Positions 1 to 10,650 of a DNA stretch of 64,000 nt are shown piece by piece. Under the pieces are notes generated by a model. That model did no database searches. It was not told the origin of the DNA and worked only from the letters and a program-made list of their open reading frames with translations. Both the position numbers and the translations under genes were made by a program. Numbering within the stretch: the first letter of the stretch is position 1; each line of letters opens with the position of its first letter. The stretch is taken from the NCBI RefSeq assembly GCF_000308775.1, contig NZ_BAGJ01000165.1, forward strand, positions 1 through 64,000, given 5' to 3'. Origin of the DNA: Nocardia testacea NBRC 100365 (GTDB taxonomy: Bacteria; Actinomycetota; Actinomycetes; Mycobacteriales; Mycobacteriaceae).

Positions 1-274
1 CGCCGGGCGGGCCACCGCCGGCCCGGGTCGGCCCGTCGGGCGAGCCCGCGGAAGCAAGCCGGGTGTGGACGCGCGATTCCGCCTCGCCGCCGAAATACTC
101 CGCTGCCCACGCAGGACCGTCGGGCCGGGCAGCGCGGAGCCGGGCGGGCAGCGCAGAGCCCTGGCCACCGGGCGGTCCTCGAAGCAACCCCGCGAAACCG
201 CCGATACCGTGACCGTCTCCGGGTAATACTCCGTGTGGCCCCGTCGCCGGGGCCGAGCGTGTGAGGAGTCGGCG
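1..274. other. Upstream region without a recognised gene
   Basis: No coding frame here looks convincing. The motif AATACTCCG occurs twice, near 94 and near 226, the second copy just before the transporter gene. A GAGGAG ribosome binding site lies at 263-268. Confidence 0.4.
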
Positions 275-1654
275 ATGAGTGTGGTGGACAGGTCCGGGAA
301 AGCCGACGAAACCTCGCCGCCGGATCGGTCCGCGTTGCGCCGGGTGGTCGCCGCCTCCATGGCGGGGACCGTGGTCGAGTGGTACGAGTTCTTCCTCTAC
401 GGCACGGCCGCGACGCTGGTGTTCAGCAAGATCTTCTTCCCGGAGTCCGACAGCGAACTCGACGCCATCCTCAAGGCCTTCCTCACTTATGCCGTCGGTT
501 TCGCCGCCCGCCCGCTCGGCGGCATCGTATTCGGCCATTTCGGCGACCGCTACGGCCGCAAACGCCTGCTGCAGTTCAGCCTGATCCTGGTGGGTGCGGC
601 GACCTTCCTGATGGGATGTCTGCCGACCTACGGCCAGATCGGTTACGCGGCGCCGGTGCTGCTGGTAGTGCTGCGGTTCCTGCAGGGTTTCGCGGTCGGC
701 GGGGAATGGGGCGGTGCGGTGCTGCTGGTCGCCGAGCACAGCCCGGACCGGAGCCGCGGTTTCTGGGCGAGCTGGCCGCAGGCGGGCGTGCCGGGCGGAA
801 ATCTGCTGGCCACCCTGGTGCTGCTGGCCCTCACCGCGACCCTGTCCGACGACGCCTTTCTCTCGTGGGGCTGGCGGATCGCGTTCTGGTTGTCGGCGGT
901 GGTCGTACTGATCGGCTATTACGTGCGCACCAAGGTGAGCGACGCCCCGATCTTCACCGCCGCGCAGCACGAGGCCGAGCGGGTGCGGTCCTCGTCGTTC
1001 AGCGCCGTCGAAGTACTGAAGCGGTACCCGCGGGGTGTGTTCACCGCGATGGGCCTGCGTTTCGGCGAGAACATCATGTACTACCTGGTCGTCACGTTCA
1101 CCATCACCTATCTGAAGGTGCGCGAGGGGCTGGCCACCGACGACATCCTGTGGTGGCTGCTCGCCGCACACGCGGTGCACTTCGCGGCGATTCCGCTGGC
1201 CGGCGCCCTGGCCGACCGGATCGGGCGGCGGCCGGTCTACCTGGCCGGAACCGTCGCGGCCGGCGCCTGGGGTTTCTTCGCCTTCCCCATGATGGACACC
1301 GGCAACGGCTGGATCATCACGGCGGCGATCATGCTCGGGCTGATCGCACACGCCGGTATGTATGCCCCGCAACCCGCCGTCATGGCGGAGATGTTCCCGA
1401 CCCGGATGCGGTACTCCGGAGTGTCACTGGGCTATCAGGTGACCTCGATCGTCGCCGGTTCGCTGGCTCCGGTGATCGCCGTGAAACTGCTCGAGGTCTT
1501 CGATTCGCCGGTACCGATCGCGCTGTATCTCGCGGCGGCGGCCGCTGTCACCGCGGTCGCGGTGCTGGTCGCTCGCGAAACCAAAGGATTCGACCTGGCC
1601 GATATCGACCGGGCCGACGCCGCCCGCGATCGTGCGCTGAGCTCCCGGCACTGA
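275..1654 (+). CDS. MFS transporter, metabolite:H+ symporter type
   Basis: A 459-residue inner-membrane carrier of the major facilitator superfamily with about twelve helices. The N-terminal GTVVEWYEFFLYG and the loop GHFGDRYGRKR after helix 2 are hallmarks of the metabolite:H+ symporter branch (ShiA, KgtP and ProP relatives), which moves organic acids or osmolytes with protons. The second-half repeat of the loop reads ALADRIGRRP. ATG 275 is preferred over an upstream GTG at 233 because GAGGAG sits six bases before it and the upstream residues are arginine-rich and unlike the family. The substrate cannot be named. It converges on the MerR gene. Confidence 0.85.
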   Translation: MSVVDRSGKADETSPPDRSALRRVVAASMAGTVVEWYEFFLYGTAATLVFSKIFFPESDSELDAILKAFLTYAVGFAARPLGGIVFGHFGDRYGRKRLLQFSLILVGAATFLMGCLPTYGQIGYAAPVLLVVLRFLQGFAVGGEWGGAVLLVAEHSPDRSRGFWASWPQAGVPGGNLLATLVLLALTATLSDDAFLSWGWRIAFWLSAVVVLIGYYVRTKVSDAPIFTAAQHEAERVRSSSFSAVEVLKRYPRGVFTAMGLRFGENIMYYLVVTFTITYLKVREGLATDDILWWLLAAHAVHFAAIPLAGALADRIGRRPVYLAGTVAAGAWGFFAFPMMDTGNGWIITAAIMLGLIAHAGMYAPQPAVMAEMFPTRMRYSGVSLGYQVTSIVAGSLAPVIAVKLLEVFDSPVPIALYLAAAAAVTAVAVLVARETKGFDLADIDRADAARDRALSSRH

Positions 1655-1687
1655 ACCCGGCTCGACCGTGTGCGGTTCCAACCGGGG

Positions 1688-2494
1688 CTATCGGCTATCG
1701 GTGCGGGCCGCGCCTTCGGTGCCCGGTGGCGTGGCTGTGCGCCGGAGCTCGGTCCAGCCGCTCCAGCCCCGCTCCGCCAGTAGTTCGGTCAGCCGCCGGG
1801 CCGGCGGCCAGGTGTCGAATGCCAGTGTGTCCAGCAGGTCGACCAACGGTGGCTCGAGCTCGGGGTCGTTGAGATAGTCCTCTCCCTGCGCATCGGCTAT
1901 CTGCGTGATGTACGCGGCCATCTTGTCGGCCAATCGGGCGAGCCGCTGGTCGTCGGGCCGGTCCAATGCCTCGCCCAGCGTGAGATAGAAGTCGACGAGC
2001 CGGGAGTCGGCGATCTGTTCCCATTTGCGGGTGATCCGATCCGACGCCCGCTCCGACGAACGCGCGACCAGCGGAATCCAGCCGTCCCGTTCGACCTGCA
2101 CGATCCGCTCGTCCACTCCGAGAGCCCGCAACCGGTCCAGAAACCCGACCAACTGCGCGGGCAGGGCAAGATTCTCGCCGGCGGCCAGGCGGGCGACCCG
2201 GTCGCGCAGCCGTTGCCGCTGCCGGATCTCGGCCTGCAATCGTTCGTCGATTTCCGCGACCGCCGCCGCGAAGTCCGCGGCGTCGGCCTCCAAGAGCTCC
2301 CGCACGCGCGCCAGCGGGACCCCGGCCTCGGCGAGCGTCCGGATCCGGATCAGCTCGACCACAGCGGCGGCGTCGTACCTCCGATAACCGGAGTGGTCGC
2401 GCTCCGGCTCCGGCAGCAGTCCTTTCGCGTGGTAGTGCCGCACCGCCCGTACCGTCACCCCGGCGTACGTGGCGACCTCGCCGATAGTGAACAT
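1688..2494 (-). CDS. MerR family transcriptional regulator
   Basis: A 268-residue regulator that begins MFTIGEVATYAGVTVRAVRH, the MerR winged helix-turn-helix, followed by the conserved second-wing segment with SGYRRYDAAAV. A coiled-coil dimerisation helix follows around residues 75-115, then a long C-terminal effector region of no recognised type. ATG 2494 was chosen because it starts exactly at the domain; longer frames only add low-complexity sequence. It lies 28 bp downstream of the alpha/beta hydrolase gene, so the two are probably co-transcribed. The MerR-like palindrome before the hydrolase (3345-3365) is the likely operator, which would make the pair autoregulated. The ligand is unknown. 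Confidence 0.85.
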   Translation of the reverse strand: MFTIGEVATYAGVTVRAVRHYHAKGLLPEPERDHSGYRRYDAAAVVELIRIRTLAEAGVPLARVRELLEADAADFAAAVAEIDERLQAEIRQRQRLRDRVARLAAGENLALPAQLVGFLDRLRALGVDERIVQVERDGWIPLVARSSERASDRITRKWEQIADSRLVDFYLTLGEALDRPDDQRLARLADKMAAYITQIADAQGEDYLNDPELEPPLVDLLDTLAFDTWPPARRLTELLAERGWSGWTELRRTATPPGTEGAARTDSR

Positions 2495-2522
2495 CGAACC
2501 GGCCTCCCCGGCCCGTGGAGAG

Positions 2523-3335
2523 TTACCCGTTCGGCCGGCCATCTGTGCCCCGGATGATCCCGACGATCTCCTCGGCGTGGGTGGCGACCAGCCCGTGACC
2601 GGCATCCAGCCACGATACGGAAATGTGGGGCCGCTCGCGGACCAAGCGCTCGATACCGGCTTGCCAGTTCCGATTGCGCCACGGTGCGCGCCCCGCACCG
2701 CCGGCGCCGGCCATCGAAGTCGACATGATCATGCTGATCGGGGCGTCGATCTGCCGATACCGATCGATGATCGCCGACCGCACCTCATCCACCTCGATGT
2801 TCAGGGCGAGCGCCTCCTCGGCGGTGAGCATCACCTGATGCGGGGTGCCCTCCAGGCTCCTGGCCCATGCCGCGAAGTCGTCGAACATCGCCCGGAACTC
2901 CGGCAGGTCGGCTTCGGTGACAAATGGTTCGGGCACCGGGTTCGCTCCATCGACGAGAACTATCCCGGCTGCGGCGCCGGGATGCGCGCAGGCATAGTGC
3001 AGGACCAGATCCGCACCCAGCGAGTGGCCCACGAGAACGGGCTGCGCGGGCAGTCCGAGACGTCCCACCTCCGCCATCACCGCGGAGAAATCGCCCAGAA
3101 ACGCCTCGAAGGAGTATCGGGCAGCGACCGAGGAGAGGCCGTGGCCGCGTAGATCGAAGGTCACCACGTCGTGATCGCGCCGCAGCAACTCGGCCAGCTC
3201 GTCCAGGTCGGCCTGGGTCGTGAGGAGCCCGGGACACAGGACCAGCGGTCGTCCTCGTCCGCCCCGGGACATCGCGAGGGTGACATCGCCGTGGCGGACA
3301 GTGCAGTGATCGATTCTCGCAACCATGCCGCCCAT
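2523..3335 (-). CDS. Alpha/beta-fold hydrolase
   Basis: About 270 residues with the alpha/beta hydrolase core. The nucleophile elbow is VGHSLGAD, the strand before it carries VVTFDLRGHGLS, and a C-terminal histidine lies in WLDAGHGLVATH. A helical lid spans roughly residues 130-190. It probably hydrolyses an ester or a similar small substrate; the sequence does not say which. ATG 3335 and ATG 3326 are both possible starts. Neither has a clear ribosome binding site and both sit close to the palindrome at 3345-3365, so a leaderless message is possible. It is the first gene of a pair with the MerR regulator. Confidence 0.75.
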   Translation of the reverse strand: MGGMVARIDHCTVRHGDVTLAMSRGGRGRPLVLCPGLLTTQADLDELAELLRRDHDVVTFDLRGHGLSSVAARYSFEAFLGDFSAVMAEVGRLGLPAQPVLVGHSLGADLVLHYACAHPGAAAGIVLVDGANPVPEPFVTEADLPEFRAMFDDFAAWARSLEGTPHQVMLTAEEALALNIEVDEVRSAIIDRYRQIDAPISMIMSTSMAGAGGAGRAPWRNRNWQAGIERLVRERPHISVSWLDAGHGLVATHAEEIVGIIRGTDGRPNG

Positions 3336-3344
3336 GCTGCGGGG

Positions 3345-3365
3345 TTGACCCTGCGTCAAGGTCAA
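3345..3365 (-). promoter_or_regulatory. MerR-type operator/promoter of the hydrolase-merR pair
   Basis: Perfect 6-bp arms TTGACC and GGTCAA are separated by nine bases. An inner repeat TTGAC/GTCAA shares the right arm. TTGACC also fits a -35 box on the minus strand. Binding within a long-spaced promoter is the usual MerR arrangement, so this is the likely site for the MerR protein encoded by the second gene. Confidence 0.6.
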
Positions 3366-3574
3366 CTCCCGCCGCACCGAGGCAGTGCGGCGCCACCCGT
3401 ATCCAGCGAAGTCCGCCCGGGCAGCGCCCTCTCGGGGTGTGCCGAGCAGGTTCTGCGTTCCATCGACCCCTGACACATTGCGGTCATGACCGGTGCAGGC
3501 ATCCCACGGGCCGCGTCAAGCCCATGTCTCAGCAAACCCGCAGGCCAAAGGCATGCCTGGGCTACCATGGCACC

Positions 3575-4228
3575 ATGTCGCGGCCGGATGTACAGCGCCC
3601 CGAACTCCCGGAGTACATGACCTGGGAGGAGCTCGAGACCCTACCCGAGGAGATCGCCGAACGCATCGAACTCTGGAACGGGCGAGTGGTGTGGTTGCGA
3701 CGCGGCCCCCATGAGCACCAAGAGTTCACCAACCTACTCTGGAGCGGGCTACGGCGATGTGCGCGTACGGCGATGTCGGCAGACCCCGAGCAATGCTGGC
3801 GGGTGAGCACCGAGACCAATGTGTTCTTCGGCCGGACCGGCATGTCGGACTTCGTCACCCCGGATTTCATGGTCTATCGGTGCATGAGTGAGCCGTACCG
3901 GTATGTGCGCTCCGATCGGGTCGTGCTGGTGGGCGAAGTGCTGTCACCGTCGAACTCGGATGCCGACATGGAATCGAAGAAGGCCCGCTACGCGAAAGCC
4001 GGAATCCCTTGGTATTGGGAGGTGACCTTGGCGACCCAGCGCAGCGAAATCGCTCATATCCACGCCTACACCCTCGTACCCGACGTGCGTCCTCCCGAAC
4101 CCGGCATCACCGTGCTGCATCGTGCCAACTACATCTTGGCGGGCGCTTGGTCGCCGACCGATACGGGGTCTATTACGATCAACCACCCGTTCCCGATCAC
4201 TATCCCCTGGTCCGAACTGGATTTCTGA
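3575..4228 (+). CDS. Uma2 family protein (PD-(D/E)XK nuclease fold)
   Basis: A 217-residue protein of the Uma2/DUF820 family, which has a restriction-endonuclease-like fold and unknown biological function. It starts with the typical MTWEELETLPE region. The nuclease-like core is TPDFMVYR, then VLVGEVLSPSNSDADMESKK and YAKAGIPWYWEV, matching the family's D, E/V and K positions. ATG 3575 is chosen because the sequence before it has no family similarity. Such genes are numerous in actinobacteria and often stand alone, as here. No partner is evident. Confidence 0.8.
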   Translation: MSRPDVQRPELPEYMTWEELETLPEEIAERIELWNGRVVWLRRGPHEHQEFTNLLWSGLRRCARTAMSADPEQCWRVSTETNVFFGRTGMSDFVTPDFMVYRCMSEPYRYVRSDRVVLVGEVLSPSNSDADMESKKARYAKAGIPWYWEVTLATQRSEIAHIHAYTLVPDVRPPEPGITVLHRANYILAGAWSPTDTGSITINHPFPITIPWSELDF

Positions 4229-4230
4229 CC

Positions 4231-4400
4231 CCTCTGGTCGCACCGACCACCTGCACGAGTATGCAGTGGCGTGCCAGGCCCGGTATCTGGAAGCGCTCGG
4301 GTCCGGCTGGTTCCGCACCCGCGATCAGATCGCCGGATTCTTCGACGGTCTGCGGATGGTCACGCCCGGGTCACCGGCGCCACGGAACCGTCCGACGTAA
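4231..4400 (+). pseudogene. C-terminal remnant of a SAM-dependent methyltransferase (DUF574 type)
   Basis: The frame reads YAVACQARYLEALG and then RTRDQIAGFFDGLRMVTPG before a stop at 4400. This resembles the end of the actinobacterial S-adenosyl methyltransferase family PF04672, which closes with a motif like SREEIAAFFDGLELVEPG. The N-terminal and SAM-binding parts are absent: upstream in this frame lies the Uma2 gene in another frame. It is therefore a decayed tail. Confidence 0.5.
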
Positions 4401-4463
4401 GTCTCACCGAGGCCGATCCCGGCGGGGCGAACAGCGCCGAATCTACGGCCGGGCCGCCCGCGA

Positions 4464-5090
4464 TTACCACGGACCCGCGCCGCCCCAGTCCGGCGAAGGC
4501 CCGACGAGTGCGGCGAGGGCCATCGAACGCAATACGGCGCGGCTGCGGTCCCGGGCCGGGCCGGCGCTATGCGGGGTGGAGTTGAGCAGGCCGAAGACCG
4601 CGTGGGCCTGTACCCGGGCGGTCTCCTCGGTGAGGCCGGGCGTCATCTCGCACAGCACCCCCACCCACACCTCCAGATAGCGGCGCTGGGTGCGCCGGAT
4701 CTCGCGGCGGGCGGGTAGCGGCACATTGTCGAGGTCGCGGTCCTGGATCCGGATGAGTTCGGGTTCACCGAGTGCGAAGTCGAGGTGGAATTCCACCAGC
4801 CCGGCCAGCGCCTGCCTGGGTCCGTCGGCGTCGGCGGCGACGGCGCTGCCGCCGTCCAGCAACCGGCGGCTGATCCCCACCAGCAGTTCGACCAGCAGCG
4901 CCTCCTTGTTGGGGAAGTGCCGGTACACCGCCGGACCGCTGATCCCGACCGCGGCGCCCAGATCGTCCAGGCGCATCCCGAGGTATCCGCGTTCGGCGAT
5001 GAGCCGCGCACCGGCGGCGAGCAACTGACCGCGCCGCTGCTGTTTCAGCAGTTCGCGCCGGGTCGGGGTGGCAGAATCGGCACTGGTCAC
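4464..5090 (-). CDS. TetR family regulator of the leucine-degradation operon
   Basis: A 208-residue TetR protein. The helix-turn-helix covers about residues 12-60 with MRLDDLGAAVGISGPAVYRH followed by FPNKEALLVELL. GTG 5090 is preferred because AAAGGAG lies just before it; an ATG at 5105 has none. It is divergent from accD1, as Rv2506 is next to accD1-accA1 in M. tuberculosis. The palindrome at 5122-5139 between the two starts is its likely operator. The probable role is repression of the acyl-CoA carboxylase operon with an acyl-CoA intermediate as inducer, which is inferred from context. Confidence 0.85.
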   Translation of the reverse strand: MTSADSATPTRRELLKQQRRGQLLAAGARLIAERGYLGMRLDDLGAAVGISGPAVYRHFPNKEALLVELLVGISRRLLDGGSAVAADADGPRQALAGLVEFHLDFALGEPELIRIQDRDLDNVPLPARREIRRTQRRYLEVWVGVLCEMTPGLTEETARVQAHAVFGLLNSTPHSAGPARDRSRAVLRSMALAALVGPSPDWGGAGPW

Positions 5091-5121
5091 CGGCACTCCT
5101 TTCACCAGCTCTGGACAACTC

Positions 5122-5139
5122 GGTTAGTCAAGATTAACC
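5122..5139. promoter_or_regulatory. Probable TetR operator between tetR and accD1
   Basis: The 18-mer GGTTAGTCAAGATTAACC is an imperfect palindrome of the form GGTTAnTCnnGAnTAACC, in an AT-rich stretch between the divergent starts. Its place and symmetry fit a TetR dimer site controlling both genes. Confidence 0.65.
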
Positions 5140-5184
5140 TCAATTCCAGTTATCAGCGATTAACTCGGACGGCAGGATGACGCG

Positions 5185-6804
<1,620 letters not shown>

Positions 6805-6809
6805 GCACC

Positions 6810-8891
6810 ATGCTGAACTCGAATCATCCCCTGCCCTTCGACACGGTGCTGGTGGCCAACCGCGGCGAGATCGCGGTACGCGTCATCCGGACACTGCGGG
6901 CCATGGGCCTGCGCTCGGTCGCGGTCTACAGCGACGCCGACACCGGTGCCCGGCACGTGCGTGAAGCCGATACAGCCGTCCGGCTCGGACCGGCGGCGGC
7001 ACGGGACAGCTATCTCAACATTCCCGCCGTTGTGGACGCCGCCCGTCGCACCGGCGCCGGCGCGGTCCATCCCGGCTACGGATTCCTTTCCGAGAACGCG
7101 GGTTTCGCCGCCGCGCTGCAGGCCGCCGGCATCGTCTTCCTGGGCCCGCCCGCCGCCGCGATCGAGATCATGGGCGACAAGATCACCGCGAAGACCACGG
7201 TCGCCGCCTCCGGCGTCCCGGTGGTTCCCGGGATCGCCGAACCCGGCCTCACCGACGAGCAACTCGTCGCGGCCGCCGCCGATATCGGGTTTCCGGTGCT
7301 GGTCAAACCGTCCGCGGGCGGCGGCGGCAAGGGTATGCGGCGCGTCGACGAACCCGCCGCACTGCCCGCCGCGCTGGTCAGCGCCCGGCGCGAGGCCACC
7401 GCGGCCTTCAGCGACGACACCCTGTTCCTGGAACGGTTCGTCACCCGGCCCCGCCATATCGAGGTACAGATTCTGGCCGACACCCACGGCACCGTGCTGC
7501 ATCTCGGCGAACGCGAATGCAGCCTGCAACGCCGGCACCAGAAGGTGATCGAGGAAGCACCTTCACCGCTGCTGGACCCGACCACCCGGGCCCGGATCGG
7601 CGCCGCCGCCTGCGCCACCGCGCGCAGCGTCGACTATGTGGGCGCGGGCACGGTGGAGTTCATCGTCTCCGCCGACCGGCCCGACGAGTTCTTCTTCATG
7701 GAGATGAACACCCGCCTGCAGGTGGAGCATCCGGTCACCGAGCTGATCACCGGCTTCGACCTGGTGGAATGCCAGGTGCGGATCGCGGCGGGGCAGCGGA
7801 TCCGGCTGCAACAGGACGATATCCGGTTGCACGGTCACGCCGTCGAGGCCCGGGTGTACGCCGAGGATCCGGCCCGCGATTTCCTGCCCACCGGGGGCAC
7901 CGTGCTGGACCTGGTGGAACCCGGCGGCCCGGGGGTCCGGGTGGATTCCGGGCTCGCGGTCGGCACGGTGGTGGGCAGCGACTACGACCCGATGCTCGCC
8001 AAGGTCGTCGCGCACGGTCACGACCGGGAGTCGGCCCTGGCCACGCTGGACCGCGCACTCGCCGAGACGGTGTTGCTCGGAGTCCGGTCGAATATCGACT
8101 TCCTGCGGTTCCTGCTGGCCGACCCGGATGTCACCGCGGGCCGGCTGGACACCGCGCTTCTGGACCGGCGGGCCGGTGACTTCCGCGCGCCGCCGGTCAC
8201 CGACGATATCTTCACCGCCGCGGCCGTGTATCGCTGGCTGCGCCGCTGGCCGACCGGCCCGGCGGATCCGTGGGATCGTCCCGACGGCTGGCGGCTCGGG
8301 GCATCGGCGCCGATCCGGATCCGGCTGGCGGGCGGCGACCGGGTAGTGCACGTCGACCTCACCGGTACCCCGGAAGCCGCCGAGGTACGGATCGAAGACG
8401 GCGAACCCGCGAAGGCCGCTGCCGCGCTCGGCCGGGACGGTGCCGTCGGCCTGCCCGCCGGCACCGTGGTCCACACGGTGACCCTCACCCTCGACGGGAT
8501 ACGCCGCGACTACCGGGTGGCCGAATCCGAGGCGGCGATCTGGGTCGCCGGAGCGTCCGGACCGGCCCTGCTGCGGGAACTCGCCGAAGAATCGGTGCGC
8601 GCCGGCGATGCCGCCGCGCACGACGCCGAGATCCGCAGCCCCATGCCGGGAACGGTACTCACCGTGACAGCCGAAACCGGTAAGCCGGTGGCCGCCGGTG
8701 ACCCGATCCTGGTGGTCGAAGCCATGAAAATGGAGCATTCGCTGACCGCGCCGCTGGCCGGCACCGTCGAGATACTCGTCGCGGCGGGCGCGCCGGTGCG
8801 GTTGGACGAAGTGCTCGCGCGGGTCCATCCGGACCCCGTGCCCGAGGCCGGCGAACCGGCCGGAACCGCCGCCGAACCCACCCCGAGTTGA
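6810..8891 (+). CDS. accA1: Biotin carboxylase/biotin carboxyl carrier (alpha) subunit AccA1
   Basis: A 693-residue alpha subunit that carboxylates its own biotin with ATP and bicarbonate. The biotin-carboxylase domain (about residues 10-455) has VLVANRGEIAVRVIR at the front, the ATP-grasp loop KPSAGGGGKGMRRV and the active-site MEMNTRLQVEHPVTE. A linker domain follows, then the C-terminal biotinyl domain with VVEAMKMEHSL, whose lysine is biotinylated. ATG 6810 fits homologues that begin close to VLVANRG. GTG 6801 overlapping the accD1 stop as GTGA is an alternative. Partner of AccD1. Confidence 0.92.
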   Translation: MLNSNHPLPFDTVLVANRGEIAVRVIRTLRAMGLRSVAVYSDADTGARHVREADTAVRLGPAAARDSYLNIPAVVDAARRTGAGAVHPGYGFLSENAGFAAALQAAGIVFLGPPAAAIEIMGDKITAKTTVAASGVPVVPGIAEPGLTDEQLVAAAADIGFPVLVKPSAGGGGKGMRRVDEPAALPAALVSARREATAAFSDDTLFLERFVTRPRHIEVQILADTHGTVLHLGERECSLQRRHQKVIEEAPSPLLDPTTRARIGAAACATARSVDYVGAGTVEFIVSADRPDEFFFMEMNTRLQVEHPVTELITGFDLVECQVRIAAGQRIRLQQDDIRLHGHAVEARVYAEDPARDFLPTGGTVLDLVEPGGPGVRVDSGLAVGTVVGSDYDPMLAKVVAHGHDRESALATLDRALAETVLLGVRSNIDFLRFLLADPDVTAGRLDTALLDRRAGDFRAPPVTDDIFTAAAVYRWLRRWPTGPADPWDRPDGWRLGASAPIRIRLAGGDRVVHVDLTGTPEAAEVRIEDGEPAKAAAALGRDGAVGLPAGTVVHTVTLTLDGIRRDYRVAESEAAIWVAGASGPALLRELAEESVRAGDAAAHDAEIRSPMPGTVLTVTAETGKPVAAGDPILVVEAMKMEHSLTAPLAGTVEILVAAGAPVRLDEVLARVHPDPVPEAGEPAGTAAEPTPS

Positions 8892-8928
8892 TCCGGCCGG
8901 CCCACCCCGAGAACGAGAAGAGGCACTG

Positions 8929-10089
8929 GTGACCGATTTCCTGTCCACCGGCACGCTGCCCGAGCACTACCGCGACCTGGCGCTGACCGTCCGGGATTTC
9001 GCGAACCAGGTCGTCGCCCCCGTGGCGGCGAAACACGATGCCGAGCACAGTTTCCCGTACGAAGTCGTCGCCGGAATGGCGAAGATGGGCTTGTTCGGCC
9101 TACCGTTCCCGGAGGAATACGGCGGGATGGGCGGCGACTATTTCGCCCTCTGTCTGGCCCTCGAGGAACTCGGCAAGGTCGACCAGAGCGTGGCCATCAC
9201 CCTCGAGGCCGGGGTCTCGCTGGGCGCCATGCCGATCTACCGCTTCGGTGACGAGAAACAGAAACAGGAGTGGCTGCCGCGCTTGGCGAGCGGTCGGAAT
9301 CTCGGCGCGTTCGGGCTCACCGAGCCGGGCGCGGGCAGCGACGCCGGCGGCACCCGCACCACCGCCGTCGAAGACGGTGACAGCTGGGTTATCAATGGCA
9401 GCAAACAGTTCATCACCAACTCCGGCACCGATATCACCGCCCTGGTGACGGTGACGGCGGTGACCGGGCAGACCGGGGACAGGAAGGAGATCTCCACCAT
9501 CCTGGTCCCCACCGATACTCCCGGGTTCACCGCCGAACCCGCCTACAACAAGGTCGGCTGGAACGCCTCGGACACCCACCCGCTCACCTTCGACGATGTC
9601 CGGGTGCCCAAGGAGAACCTGCTCGGCGAACGCGGTCGCGGCTACGCCAACTTCCTGCGCATCCTCGATGAGGGCCGGATCGCCATCGCCGCGCTGTCGG
9701 TCGGGGCGGCCCAGGGATGTGTGGACGAATGTGTCCGCTACGCCGGAGAGCGCGAAGCGTTCGGGAAGACGATCGGCAGCAACCAGGCGATCGCGTTCAA
9801 GATCGCCCGGATGGAGGCGCGCGCCCATACCGCGCGCACCGCCTACTACGACGCCGCCGCGCTCATGCTGGCCGGGAAACCGTTCAAGAAGCAGGCTTCC
9901 ATCGCCAAACTGGTGGCCAGCGAGGCCGCGATGGACAACGCGCGCGACGCCACCCAGATCTTCGGCGGCTACGGATTCATGAACGAATACCCGGTGGCCC
10001 GGCACTACCGGGACAGCAAGATCCTCGAAATCGGCGAGGGCACCACGGAAGTCCAACTCATGCTGATCGGACGGGAGCTCGGCCTGTGA
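8929..10089 (+). CDS. fadE19: Acyl-CoA dehydrogenase, isovaleryl-CoA type (FadE19-like)
   Basis: A 386-residue FAD acyl-CoA dehydrogenase. Signature segments are FGLTEPGAGSDAGG, the middle-domain FITNSGTDI, and the C-terminal DATQIFGGYGFMNEYPVARHYRD followed by EIGEGTTEVQ. By position between accA1 and a MaoC-type hydratase it should oxidise isovaleryl-CoA to 3-methylcrotonyl-CoA, the carboxylase substrate. GTG 8929 follows GAGAAGAGG. The stop overlaps the next start as GTGA, so translation is probably coupled. A short- or branched-chain acyl-CoA specificity other than isovaleryl cannot be excluded. Confidence 0.88.
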   Translation: MTDFLSTGTLPEHYRDLALTVRDFANQVVAPVAAKHDAEHSFPYEVVAGMAKMGLFGLPFPEEYGGMGGDYFALCLALEELGKVDQSVAITLEAGVSLGAMPIYRFGDEKQKQEWLPRLASGRNLGAFGLTEPGAGSDAGGTRTTAVEDGDSWVINGSKQFITNSGTDITALVTVTAVTGQTGDRKEISTILVPTDTPGFTAEPAYNKVGWNASDTHPLTFDDVRVPKENLLGERGRGYANFLRILDEGRIAIAALSVGAAQGCVDECVRYAGEREAFGKTIGSNQAIAFKIARMEARAHTARTAYYDAAALMLAGKPFKKQASIAKLVASEAAMDNARDATQIFGGYGFMNEYPVARHYRDSKILEIGEGTTEVQLMLIGRELGL

Positions 10090-10616
10090 GCGGCGAAAAG
10101 ATCACCAAGGACGTCGATCACGACGTCTCCGGCCTGAAACGGGTGGTGCAGACCGGTCTGTGGTTCGAGGAGCTGGAGACCGGCGTGCTGTACGAGCACC
10201 GCCCCGGCCGCACCATGACCGAGACCGACAATGTCCTGTTCAGCACCCTCACGATGAACACCCAGGGCCTGCACATCGACAAGGCCTTCAGCGATGCCCA
10301 GGAGCCGTTCCACGAGCGGCTGGTGAACTCACTGTTCACGCTGGGAACCATGATCGGGCAGGCGGTGGCGCATCTGACCCAGGGCACCACGGTCGCCAAC
10401 CTCGGCTTCGAGGAGGTCAAGTTCCCGGCGCCGCTGTTCCACGGCGACACCGTGTACACCGAGACAGTCGTACTCGACAAGCGAGAATCGAAGAGCCGTC
10501 CGGGTCAGGGCGTGGTCACCTTCCGCCACGTCGCCCGCAATCAGCACGGCACCGTGGTCGGGGTCGCCGTCCGCAACGCGCTGATCCGGTTGCGGCCGTC
10601 GGAAGAGCGGCCGTGA
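10086..10616 (+). CDS. MaoC family acyl-CoA hydratase (Rv2499c-like)
   Basis: A 176-residue hot-dog fold hydratase. The hydratase-type segment is TETDNVLFSTLTMNTQGLHI and the strand region TVYTETVVLDKRESKSRPGQ is well kept. Homologues sit between fadE19 and citE in mycobacteria (Rv2499c), where the enzyme is linked to itaconyl-CoA and 3-methylglutaconyl-CoA hydration. The likely role is to hydrate 3-methylglutaconyl-CoA to HMG-CoA for the next enzyme. The start is GTG 10086, four bases overlapping the fadE19 stop. Confidence 0.82.
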   Translation: MSGEKITKDVDHDVSGLKRVVQTGLWFEELETGVLYEHRPGRTMTETDNVLFSTLTMNTQGLHIDKAFSDAQEPFHERLVNSLFTLGTMIGQAVAHLTQGTTVANLGFEEVKFPAPLFHGDTVYTETVVLDKRESKSRPGQGVVTFRHVARNQHGTVVGVAVRNALIRLRPSEERP

Positions 10617-10650
10617 GCGGCGGCGCGAACACCTCGAGGGGGTACCTGCA

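Noticed and set aside
7563..8954. 463-codon minus-strand frame opposite accA1
   Set aside because: Shadow of the biotin carboxylase gene; no start signal or family motif.
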